Shown here piece by piece: positions 16,791 through 26,628 of a DNA stretch of 64,000 nt. Each line of letters opens with the position of its first letter. The first letter of the stretch is position 1. Location of the stretch: positions 62,001 to 126,000 of the forward strand of contig JBBDHV010000005.1 in the NCBI GenBank assembly GCA_040880725.1, read 5' to 3'. Origin of the DNA: DATHWB01 sp040880725 (GTDB taxonomy: Bacteria; Actinomycetota; Acidimicrobiia; Spongiisociales; ZC4RG35). Made by a program: the position numbers and the translations under genes. Under the pieces are notes generated by a model. It was given only the letters and a program-made list of their open reading frames with translations. It was not told where the DNA came from and ran no database searches.

Positions 16791-16838
16791 GTACCCTGGG
16801 TTCGCAGGGACACTCCAGGTCCCTGGGAGCCCACGGTT
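16791..16838 (+). repeat. Left copy of an inverted repeat flanking alkB; contains a hairpin
   Basis: Begins GTACCCTGGGTTC and includes the hairpin CAGGGAC-(ACTCCAG)-GTCCCTG. The reverse complement of 17624-17670 matches it over about 49 bp with roughly three quarters identity, the first 15 bases (GCGTACCCTGGGTTC) being identical. The hairpin arms differ between copies but pair in each, which points to a conserved structure. It lies between converging nurA and alkB, so a terminator role is likely. Confidence 0.6.
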
Positions 16839-16914
16839 GGCCGCCCTTTCGACGCATGGGTACGCGACGACGCTCGGGAATGGAGATCACCCGTGCAGGC
16901 GCCGATCGTTCGGT

Positions 16915-17532
16915 TCAGTCGTATGCGTGACGAAACATCACGGCGATGCGCGGTCCCGCGTGCGCGACCTTGGGAACGCTGTGGTCGTACGTGCGCTGAC
17001 ACGAACCACCCATCACGATGAGGTCTCCCCGGCCGGCTGCCCAGCCGATGCTGTTGCCCCCTCCCTTGGGTCGCACCCGAAACGGTCTCGGCTCTCCGAG
17101 GGACACGATTGCCACGGTGGCGCTTGGCCGCTCGCGTGCGATCCGGTCGCCATGCCAGGCGACACTGTCCTGTCCATCCCTGTACAGGTTGCAGGTGATC
17201 CGATCGAGCATCGCTCCGTAGCGGTGGCTGAGCGCCGCAGACATGTCCCGCAGCACGGTGAGGCCGGCGGGGACACCTTCGGAGCCGAACGATGCGACCT
17301 GGCGGGGACGGGGAACTTCTTCTCCTCGTATCTTCTCGGTGCCGTCGTGCCAGTCGACGCCGTCGAGCATGGCGAGGAAGAGGCCGTCGGGCCGCGCTAC
17401 CCAACCCGGTTGGCGATCGATCCACGCACCATGGTCGAGTTCGGTGCGTGTCATGTGCTCGAAACCGGTGTCGAACGGGTCGGCCGATGCGGCGAGATCG
17501 AGGGTTCCCTGGAAGGTCAAATCCGCTGCCAT
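16915..17532 (-). CDS. alkB: AlkB-type 2-oxoglutarate/Fe(II) dioxygenase
   Basis: Oxidative demethylase of the AlkB family, removing alkyl damage from DNA or RNA bases. The 205-residue protein has the iron triad in SVAWHGDRIARE (His and Asp) and YDHSVPKVAHAGPRIAVMFR (distal His, plus the 2-oxoglutarate-binding arginines). Also typical are LDRITCNLYRDGQDSVAWH and the fold segment RPRQVASFG. The ATG at 17532 (MAADLTFQG) matches the short actinobacterial form; the frame is open a little further upstream. The gene sits between two inverted copies of a 47-50 bp repeat. Confidence 0.87.
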   Translation of the reverse strand: MAADLTFQGTLDLAASADPFDTGFEHMTRTELDHGAWIDRQPGWVARPDGLFLAMLDGVDWHDGTEKIRGEEVPRPRQVASFGSEGVPAGLTVLRDMSAALSHRYGAMLDRITCNLYRDGQDSVAWHGDRIARERPSATVAIVSLGEPRPFRVRPKGGGNSIGWAAGRGDLIVMGGSCQRTYDHSVPKVAHAGPRIAVMFRHAYD

Positions 17533-17623
17533 GATCGCAGAGTAGTCGAACACACGTTCTGCATGGCAGAGCGCGCTCGCCCGGGCGACTCTCGCCCACT
17601 CCCACCGGTGTCCCGGGTGAACC

Positions 17624-17670
17624 ATGGGCTCTCAGGGCCATCCCAGAGCCCTGGGAACCCAGGGTACGCC
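17624..17670 (-). repeat. Right copy of the inverted repeat flanking alkB
   Basis: Read on the minus strand it begins GGCGTACCCTGGGTTC and contains CAGGGC-(TCTGGGATG)-GCCCTG. It also contains the alternative stem GGGCTCT/AGAGCCC. It lies downstream of the EamA gene and upstream of alkB. Together with 16791-16838 it brackets an 880-bp unit holding only alkB. A pair of similar terminators is the simpler reading, a small mobile cassette the more interesting one. Confidence 0.55.
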
Positions 17671-17688
17671 AGGGTGTCGGTCGGTCGG

Positions 17689-18582
17689 TCAGGACTCGCG
17701 GCGGGAGGCGAGGAAGGCGCCGGCGATGACGAGCAGCGCGCCGACGATCGCCAGGGCGCTGACGCGGTCGCTGCGGAAGCCGACTCCGAGACCGAGGGAG
17801 ACGACCGGGATCAGGTAGGTGATGAACGAGGCGCGCGGACCCCCCACGCGGCCGACGAGGGTCGCCATGAGGACGAAGGCCAGGCCGGTGCCTGCCACCC
17901 CCAGCACGGCGTTTGCCGCGGCTGCCGCCACCGTGAAAGTGGAGTCGGCGAGGCCCACGACGCCGAACGGCGTGGTCCAGACCGTGGCGAGGAGGAGCAT
18001 CCGCGCCATCACCGGGACGGATCCGTACTTCTGCTGGACCGGTCCGGCGATGTTGGTGGCCACTCCGTACGAGAGAGTTGCGAACAGGACCATCGTGACG
18101 CCGATGAATGCACTCGGCTCACCGGCTCCCGACGACAGGCTCACAGCGGCGATGCCGAGGAAGCCCACGGCGAGCCCGATCCGCTGCGGTCCCCGGCTGG
18201 GGCGACCGAAGAACAGGCCGCCGATGATCGCCGTGAAGATCGGCATCGCCCCGTTCAGCATCCCTGTGACCGACGAGTTGATGTACTGCTGGGCGAGGGG
18301 AAACAACGTGAACGGAAGCGCCACCCAGACAATCGAGAGCACGAGCACCTTTCTGCTGTCGGCCGGCTCGAACCGCACCCGGGCGGACGGCAATGCGATG
18401 AGTGCGAGCGCGCCGAGTCCGACCCGCAGCCAGGTGATCAGTCCCGGGTGGAACGAGTCGAGGGCGATGTCGATGAACAGGAACGATGCGCCCCAGATGA
18501 ACGAGACCGCCAGGAACAGTCCCCAGTCCTTGGGCTCGAATGCTTCGCGGTCGTTGTGGACCGCGGTCGCCGGAAGGCTCAT
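17689..18582 (-). CDS. EamA/DMT-family transporter
   Basis: A 297-residue drug/metabolite transporter with ten predicted helices in two EamA repeats. The first begins at LFLAVSFIWGASFLFIDIAL, with GLITWLRVGLGALALIAL, and the second at VTMVLFATLSYGVATNIAG. The substrate is unknown. Its ATG overlaps the stop codon of the PNPOx-like gene (ATGA). The pair is divergent from a MocR-type PLP-binding regulator, so a B6-vitamer-related substrate is an attractive inference. Confidence 0.8.
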   Translation of the reverse strand: MSLPATAVHNDREAFEPKDWGLFLAVSFIWGASFLFIDIALDSFHPGLITWLRVGLGALALIALPSARVRFEPADSRKVLVLSIVWVALPFTLFPLAQQYINSSVTGMLNGAMPIFTAIIGGLFFGRPSRGPQRIGLAVGFLGIAAVSLSSGAGEPSAFIGVTMVLFATLSYGVATNIAGPVQQKYGSVPVMARMLLLATVWTTPFGVVGLADSTFTVAAAAANAVLGVAGTGLAFVLMATLVGRVGGPRASFITYLIPVVSLGLGVGFRSDRVSALAIVGALLVIAGAFLASRRES

Positions 18583-19232
18583 CGGGTCATCTCTGTCACA
18601 TGCCGAGGAACGTCGAGGCCCGGCGAGTTCTTCGGGTCGGCAAGGGGATCGGAGTATCCGGTGCGGGTGGGGAGTACGCCCGCCCAGATGTCGAGGGCGT
18701 AGTCCTCGGGTTCGTCGTTGGGCCCGCCGGTCCGTACTTTCACCGACGCCTCGTCGATCGGGATCGAGAACATCGCCGTGCCGCGGACTTCCTTGTCCGT
18801 CATCGGACGGAGATGCGGTCGTCGGCCCGGCACCACCTTGTCCACATATGCGTCGAGGATGCGCCGTCGCTCGTCGACCGACGTCATGACCTCGGTGTCG
18901 CCGAACACGACCACCGACCGGTAGTTGGCCGAGTGGTGGAACGCCGAGCGTGCCAGCACCAGTCCGTCGATGAGAGTGATCGTGACGCACACGGGAACTC
19001 CTCGTTTCGCGGTGCGGAAGAGGCGCGTTGCGGGAGAGCCGTGGAGGTAGAGACGGTCATCGATGCGGGCGTGGAGTATCGGTATGACGACGGGGCGGTC
19101 GTTGTCCACCAGACCGACATGGGCGACTGTCGCCTCGTCGATGATCGAGTACGCCAGGTCCCGATCGTACGAACCGCGCGCGGCGTAGCGGACGGTGGTG
19201 TGGTCGGTCCGGGAGAGTGGCGGGGGCGTCAT
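18579..19232 (-). CDS. Pyridoxamine 5'-phosphate oxidase-like flavin protein
   Basis: A 217-residue split-barrel protein of the PNPOx-like/NimA group. It begins RGSYDRDLAYSIIDEATVAHVG, then VVIPILHARIDDRLYLHGS, the usual FMN-contact strands, and RSVVVFGDTEVMTSVDERRR. It may bind FMN, F420 or haem; the sequence does not settle which, and it is not the classic PdxH. It is expressed with the EamA transporter and faces a MocR regulator 27 bp away. Confidence 0.78.
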   Translation of the reverse strand: MTPPPLSRTDHTTVRYAARGSYDRDLAYSIIDEATVAHVGLVDNDRPVVIPILHARIDDRLYLHGSPATRLFRTAKRGVPVCVTITLIDGLVLARSAFHHSANYRSVVVFGDTEVMTSVDERRRILDAYVDKVVPGRRPHLRPMTDKEVRGTAMFSIPIDEASVKVRTGGPNDEPEDYALDIWAGVLPTRTGYSDPLADPKNSPGLDVPRHVTEMTR

Positions 19233-19239
19233 GAGTGAG

Positions 19240-19271
19240 TATGATGTATCAGTACAACAATGATGCTGTAC
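19240..19271. promoter_or_regulatory. Promoter/operator region of the divergent PNPOx-like and MocR genes
   Basis: A -10-like TATGAT (19240-19245) lies 14 nt before the MocR ATG with no ribosome binding site between, suggesting a leaderless mRNA. ATGATG is repeated 19 bp apart (19241, 19260), and GTACA/TGTAC (19252-19256 and 19267-19271) form an inverted repeat across the start codon. MocR proteins usually bind direct repeats in such divergent spacers, so autoregulation is likely. Confidence 0.45.
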
Positions 19272-20594
19272 CACGACAAAGACAGTGACCGGAAAGATAG
19301 CACCGTACGGCCGGAGTCGGCCGCCGGCGTGGCGGAACTGATCGAAGCTGAGATCGCCGCCGGCCGTCTGGCCGGAGGCGACCGACTCCCCTCCATCCGG
19401 GAGACAGCCGACTCGTTCTCCCTTGCGCCGAACACCGTGGCGGCCGCGTATCGGCGACTGGCTGATCGCGGAGTGGTCATGAGTCGAGGGCGTGCCGGCA
19501 CCTTCGTGTTGGATCGACCACCCCTTGGCGTGCATCGGTCGCCCGCGGTGCCCGCCGGATCGGTCGACCTCGCATCCGGGGGTCCCGATCCGAGGCTGCT
19601 GCCCGACCTCGGGCGGTTCGTCGTCCACACGGGGCCGTCCTCGTCCTACATCGATCCGCCGATCCTCCCCGAACTCGTCGACGCGGGGACCCGCTGGCTG
19701 TCCGGGCAGGGGTACGAAGCACGCCGCCTGATTGTCACGTCGGGTGGTCTCGATGCGATCGAGCGCGTCCTCGTCGCCCATCTCCGTCCCGGCGATGCAG
19801 TCGCGGTCGAGCGTCCCGGATGGTCTGCAGTCACGGATCTCGTCGCGGCGCTCGGCATGCGAAGCATGGGTGTGGAAATCGACGATCGGGGGATGCGTCC
19901 CGCCGATCTCGCCGAGCGACTCGGGGCCGTGGACGCGGTCGTCGTGACCCCCCGAGCCCAGAATCCGACGGGTGCGGCCCTCGATGCCGCTCGCCGCGAT
20001 GCGCTCTTAGACGTGCTGAAGGCGAAACCTGACGTTCTCGTGATCGAAGACGACCACGCCGGGCCGGTCGCCGGGACTCCACTTCATGCGCTGAGCCCCG
20101 GACTCCGGCGCTGGGCGTTCGTCCAGTCCGTCGCCAAGGCCCTGGGACCGGACCTCCGCCTTGCCCTCGTTGCCGGAGACGACCTCACTCTCGATCGGGT
20201 GAGCGGCCGCTTCGGCGTCGGACCAGGCTGGGTGAGCCGAATACTCCAAGGGGCCGTCGCTGCGATGATGTCCGATCCCGAGGTCGGTCGCCGCCTCACG
20301 GGTGCCGCGAGCGAATACACCCTGCGGCGCGACACGCTCATGTCCGCACTCGCCGAGGGAGGGCTGAACGCCGTGACCGGACGCTCCGGACTCAACGTCT
20401 GGGCCCAAGTCGGTTCCGAGGACGGAGCCGTCACCGCAGCGGCAGATGAAGGGTTCGTGGTGCGCGGCGGCGGTGCGTTCTTCGCCGACCAGCCCGCGAT
20501 TCGAATCACCGTGTCGAATTTGACGATGGAGGACATCCCCAGGCTCGTCGCCGCCGTCACCGATCGGGGCGACCCTGGTCGGCGGCTCGTGTAG
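19260..20594 (+). CDS. MocR-family (GntR/aminotransferase fusion) regulator
   Basis: A 444-residue transcription factor with an N-terminal GntR winged helix (AGGDRLPSIRETADSFSLAP followed by NTVAAAYRRLADRGVVMSRG) joined to a type I aminotransferase-like domain. The latter contains TSGGLDAIERVLVAHLRPGD, NPTGAALDAARR and VLVIEDDHAGPVAG, and the candidate PLP lysine in FVQSVAKALGPDLRLALV. Such regulators sense PLP or amino acids. It diverges from the PNPOx-like and EamA genes, its most likely targets. ATG at 19260 or 19263. Confidence 0.85.
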   Translation: MMLYHDKDSDRKDSTVRPESAAGVAELIEAEIAAGRLAGGDRLPSIRETADSFSLAPNTVAAAYRRLADRGVVMSRGRAGTFVLDRPPLGVHRSPAVPAGSVDLASGGPDPRLLPDLGRFVVHTGPSSSYIDPPILPELVDAGTRWLSGQGYEARRLIVTSGGLDAIERVLVAHLRPGDAVAVERPGWSAVTDLVAALGMRSMGVEIDDRGMRPADLAERLGAVDAVVVTPRAQNPTGAALDAARRDALLDVLKAKPDVLVIEDDHAGPVAGTPLHALSPGLRRWAFVQSVAKALGPDLRLALVAGDDLTLDRVSGRFGVGPGWVSRILQGAVAAMMSDPEVGRRLTGAASEYTLRRDTLMSALAEGGLNAVTGRSGLNVWAQVGSEDGAVTAAADEGFVVRGGGAFFADQPAIRITVSNLTMEDIPRLVAAVTDRGDPGRRLV

Positions 20595-20604
20595 CGTCGC
20601 GTCG

Positions 20605-21063
20605 ATGGCTGTCACCACTTTCCACTCTGTCGACGACCTTCGTTCCGCGGTGGGATCACACCTCGGGTATTCGGAATGGTGGGAGATCACCCAGGACCGG
20701 GTGAACCGGTTCGCCGATGCGACCGACGATCACCAGTTCATCCATGTCGATCCCGAAAAGGCGGCCCAGTCGCCGTTCGGCACCACCATTGCCCACGGAT
20801 ATCTGACGCTTTCCCTCGCCGTTCCGCTCACCCAGGAGATCGTGGAGGTGAAGGGTTTGCGCATGGCGGTGAACTACGGCACGAACAGGGTCCGGTTCCC
20901 CGCCCCTGTGCCGATCGGATCGAAGCTCCGGGTGGGTGCGGTCCTCGACTCGGTCGAGGACGTGACCGGCGGGGTCCAGGTCGTCTACACCCTCACCTAC
21001 GAGGTCGAGGGCGGCACCAAGCCCGTCTGTGTCGCCGAGACGGTCAGCCGCTACTACTTCTGA
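20605..21063 (+). CDS. MaoC-family (R)-specific enoyl-CoA hydratase
   Basis: A 152-residue single hot-dog-fold hydratase. The catalytic Asp/His motif is FADATDDHQFIHVDPEKA, followed by FGTTIAHGYLTLSL, both diagnostic for the MaoC group. It also has the C-terminal strand VVYTLTYEVEGGTKPVCVAE. It hydrates 2-enoyl-CoA to (R)-3-hydroxyacyl-CoA; chain-length preference is not visible. It begins 10 nt after the MocR gene but no functional link is evident. Confidence 0.87.
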   Translation: MAVTTFHSVDDLRSAVGSHLGYSEWWEITQDRVNRFADATDDHQFIHVDPEKAAQSPFGTTIAHGYLTLSLAVPLTQEIVEVKGLRMAVNYGTNRVRFPAPVPIGSKLRVGAVLDSVEDVTGGVQVVYTLTYEVEGGTKPVCVAETVSRYYF

Positions 21064-21132
21064 CGCCCTCTCCGATGAGGTGAACGTGGAATTCTCGTCG
21101 CTGACCCGGTGAAGCGGATCAGTTTTGGACGG

Positions 21133-22125
21133 CTACTCCGACCGGGCCTCACGCGTCATGAGGGCGAGGACCGCCTCCCGGGGGTGGGCGCCTTCGTAGA
21201 GGACGCGGGCGACCTGGGTGGCGATCGGCATCTCGATGCGGTGCTTGGTGGCGAGTCCGAGGACCGGGCGAGCGGTTTTGACGCCCTCGGCGACCATCTG
21301 CATCTCGGAAACGATGTCGTCGAGCTTCCGGCCGGATGCCAGCGCCATTCCGACGCGGTTGTTGCGACTGTCGTCGGACTCACAGGTGGCGATGAGATCG
21401 CCCATTCCCGCGAGGCCGGCGAACGTCTCGGATCGACCGCCCATGGCCACGCCCAGACGGGTGATCTCGGCGAGGGCGCGAGTGATGAGTGCCGCCAGGG
21501 TGTTCTGTCCGAATCCGAGCCCCCTGGCCATGCCGGCGGCGATCGCCATGACGTTCTTCAGCGAGCCCGCCAGCTCGCACCCGGTCAGGTCGGTGTTGGT
21601 GTAGACGCGGAAGGTGGGGTCCATGAGCGCGCCTTGCAGCAGGGCTGCGGTGGCGGTGTCCACCATCCCGATCACGGCCGCGGCCGGTGCTCCGGCGATC
21701 ACTTCCCGAGCGAGGTTGGGTCCGGTCATCACCCCGCTCCTGGTCGGATCATGGCGGGGGAGAACCGACGCCGTGACTTCGGTCATCCGCATCAACGAGT
21801 CCTGCTCGATGCCCTTGGTGAGGCTCAGAATGGGCAGGTCGTCACCCACCGCGGGGGCGAGGGCGGTGAGCACGTCCCGAAACCCGTGTGAGGGGACGGC
21901 CATGACGACCGCGTCCGCCCCATCGGCCGCCTCACCCGGATCCGAGGTCGCCCTGAGACCGTGGGGAAGGCGGTGGCCGGCGAGATAGTCCGGGTTCTCG
22001 CCCGTCGAGTTGATCGCCTCCGCGAGTTCGGGGCGACGCGCCCAAAGGACCACTGGGTTGGTGCGTGCCGCGAGGGACGCCACCGTTGTTCCCCAGGATC
22101 CGGCTCCAATCACAGCGATGCGCAT
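21133..22125 (-). CDS. gpsA: Glycerol-3-phosphate dehydrogenase [NAD(P)+]
   Basis: Reduces dihydroxyacetone phosphate to sn-glycerol 3-phosphate for phospholipid synthesis. The 330-residue protein has the N-terminal Rossmann motif IAVIGAGSWGTTVASLAA and then VVMAVPSHGFRDVL. The catalytic lysine lies in ELAGSLKNVMAIAAGMARGL, and GMGDLIATCESDDSRNNRVG and the C-terminal EGVKTARPVLGLATKH complete the fold. Divergent from ychF with an 81-bp spacer. Confidence 0.94.
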   Translation of the reverse strand: MRIAVIGAGSWGTTVASLAARTNPVVLWARRPELAEAINSTGENPDYLAGHRLPHGLRATSDPGEAADGADAVVMAVPSHGFRDVLTALAPAVGDDLPILSLTKGIEQDSLMRMTEVTASVLPRHDPTRSGVMTGPNLAREVIAGAPAAAVIGMVDTATAALLQGALMDPTFRVYTNTDLTGCELAGSLKNVMAIAAGMARGLGFGQNTLAALITRALAEITRLGVAMGGRSETFAGLAGMGDLIATCESDDSRNNRVGMALASGRKLDDIVSEMQMVAEGVKTARPVLGLATKHRIEMPIATQVARVLYEGAHPREAVLALMTREARSE

Positions 22126-22206
22126 GCGAGCGGACCCTACCGGTCGACTTGGACGGTGCGATGCCGCCGCTACCTTTTCGGACTTCCCCTCTCCGGAGTT
22201 GTTCAC

Positions 22207-23295
22207 ATGGCGTTGCAAGTCGGCATCGTCGGTCTTCCCAACGTTGGCAAGTCGACACTCTTCAACGCGCTGACCGCGGCGGGGGCAGAGGCCGCGAACT
22301 ATCCGTTCGCCACCATCGAGCCGAACGTCGGCGTGGTGGCTGTTCCCAACGAACGACTTGGCCAGATCAACACGGTGATCGAAACCAAGCGCGTCATCCC
22401 CACTTCCGTCGAGATCCTCGACATCGCCGGACTCGTCAAGGGCGCTTCGCAAGGCGAGGGTCTCGGCAATCAGTTCCTCGGGCACATTCGCTCGGTCGAC
22501 GCGGTGATCCATCTCGTGCGCTGTTTCGAAGGCGACGTGACCCACGTCGAAGGCTCAGTCGACCCGGCGCGGGACATCGACACGATCGACCTCGAGCTGA
22601 TCCTCGCCGACCTGGCGCTGGTCGACCGCCGTCTCGATCGTCTCCGCCGCGCCGTGAAGACGGGCGACAAGGGGCTCGCGTTGGCACTGGATGTCACTGA
22701 ACGACTTCACCTCTGGCTGGCGGACGGCAACCCGGCGCGGTCGATGTCCATGACCGCCGATGAGCGCGAAACCCTGCGGGACTCCCAGCTGATCACCTCC
22801 AAGCCGGTTCTCTTCGTGTGCAATGTCGACGAATCCGGCCTGTCTCCGAACTCACATGTCGACACCGTCCGCCGGATTGCCGATGAGTCGGAATCGGGAC
22901 TCGTTGTCATCTGCGCCCAAGCCGAGGCGGACATCGCAGAGCTGGCCGGGGACGATCGTGACGCTTTTCTCGACGACCTCGGGTTGTCCGAACCGGGACT
23001 CGCGTCGTTGTCCCGCGAGGCCTACGGACTTCTCGACCTCGACACCTTCTTCACGGCGGGTCCCCAGGAGATCCGGGCATGGACGATCAGGCGGGGGACG
23101 AGGGCGCCGCAGGCCGCAGGGGTCATTCACACCGATTTCGAGAAGGGCTTCATCCGCGCCGAGGTGTACACGATCCCCGACCTCCTGCAACACGGTTCCG
23201 AGGCGGCGTTGCGCGCGGCCGGAAAGCTCCGGGTGGAGGGTAAGGACTACGTCGTGGCGGACGGCGACGTCGTCTTCTTCCGTTTCAACGTGTGA
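22207..23295 (+). CDS. ychF: Ribosome-binding ATPase YchF
   Basis: Obg-family P-loop protein that prefers ATP and associates with ribosomes; 362 residues. The P-loop is GIVGLPNVGKSTLFNAL, switch I is FATIEPNVGVV, and DIAGLVKGASQGEGLGNQFL follows. The base-recognition site is in FVCNVDES (the NxxE form in place of NKxD), with a C-terminal TGS domain (TFFTAGPQEIRAWTIRRGT to YVVADGDVVFFRFNV). The ATG at 22207 gives the conserved N-terminus. A strong terminator follows. Confidence 0.95.
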   Translation: MALQVGIVGLPNVGKSTLFNALTAAGAEAANYPFATIEPNVGVVAVPNERLGQINTVIETKRVIPTSVEILDIAGLVKGASQGEGLGNQFLGHIRSVDAVIHLVRCFEGDVTHVEGSVDPARDIDTIDLELILADLALVDRRLDRLRRAVKTGDKGLALALDVTERLHLWLADGNPARSMSMTADERETLRDSQLITSKPVLFVCNVDESGLSPNSHVDTVRRIADESESGLVVICAQAEADIAELAGDDRDAFLDDLGLSEPGLASLSREAYGLLDLDTFFTAGPQEIRAWTIRRGTRAPQAAGVIHTDFEKGFIRAEVYTIPDLLQHGSEAALRAAGKLRVEGKDYVVADGDVVFFRFNV

Positions 23296-23299
23296 ACGT

Positions 23300-23334
23300 G
23301 ATGAGGCCCCGGTAAGGGGGACCGGGGCCTCATC
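23300..23334 (+). terminator. Terminator hairpin after ychF
   Basis: A perfect 14-bp stem, GATGAGGCCCCGGT against ACCGGGGCCTCATC, with a 7-nt loop, begins four bases after the ychF stop codon. The tail (AGCTCTCCCTCC) is only weakly T-rich. Confidence 0.85.
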
Positions 23335-23559
23335 AGCTCTCCCTCCAAGGGAGGACCGCACGGAGTTCAACGGGCGTGCCAGGGGTGGTGCCCAACTCCA
23401 GTGCGATATCAAGCGGGGATGTGGGGGAACACCTCCCGCCCGCCCGCTGCACACTAGAGCCACGGGTTTGCTCCGTGCAACCATCGCTTTGTGGGTCGAA
23501 ATAACCCCGAGAACGGTCGGCTGGGACCGACCGCGCGACCGGTAGGCTGCGACTGCCGA
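23335..23559 (+). other. Non-coding region upstream of the glycine riboswitch with several hairpins
   Basis: No convincing gene is seen in this part of the 411-bp ychF-gcvP spacer. It holds three structured segments: TCCCTCC/GGGAGGA near 23339-23355; GGAGTT...AACTCC enclosing GGGC...GCCC near 23362-23401; and the perfect hairpin CGGTCGG-(CTGGGA)-CCGACCG at 23514-23533. The gcvP promoter must lie here, but no clear -35/-10 pair could be fixed. A small structured RNA is possible. Confidence 0.35.
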
Positions 23560-23652
23560 CGAACCTGGCGGGAGAGACCCTCTCCGGAGGGCGCCGAAGG
23601 GGCAATCCATCCCCGGAAACTCTCAGGCATCAGGACCGCACAGGGAAGGCAG
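23560..23652 (+). promoter_or_regulatory. Glycine riboswitch (single recognisable aptamer) upstream of gcvP
   Basis: The conserved aptamer blocks are all present in order: GGCGGGAGAGACCC, then GGCGCCGAAGGGGCAA, then CCGGAAACTCTCAGGCA, then CAGGACCGCACAGGGA. GGGAGAG pairs with CTCTC, closing the three-way junction. It lies in the leader of gcvP, whose product breaks down glycine, so glycine binding should switch expression on. Only one aptamer is clear; a reduced second helix may lie in 23650-23700. Confidence 0.9.
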
Positions 23653-23706
23653 CGCTGTGTCGGGGTGTCCGGCCGAGGCGGGGGAACGACGACTCCAGGA
23701 GACGTG

Positions 23707-26514
<2,808 letters not shown>

Positions 26515-26628
26515 ACGAATTCCTTCACCAGGCGGACGAACGTGCCGATTCGAGTGGGGCTGTGATCGAGGGCCCCCTCGCAGCGGGCGGGCGTCCCAGA
26601 CACGATTTCGCAACGGAGACACAAACAG

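Noticed and set aside
16915..17532. alkB as part of a transposon
   Set aside because: No transposase, no clear target duplication and no complete mobile element. Kept only as an inverted-repeat observation.
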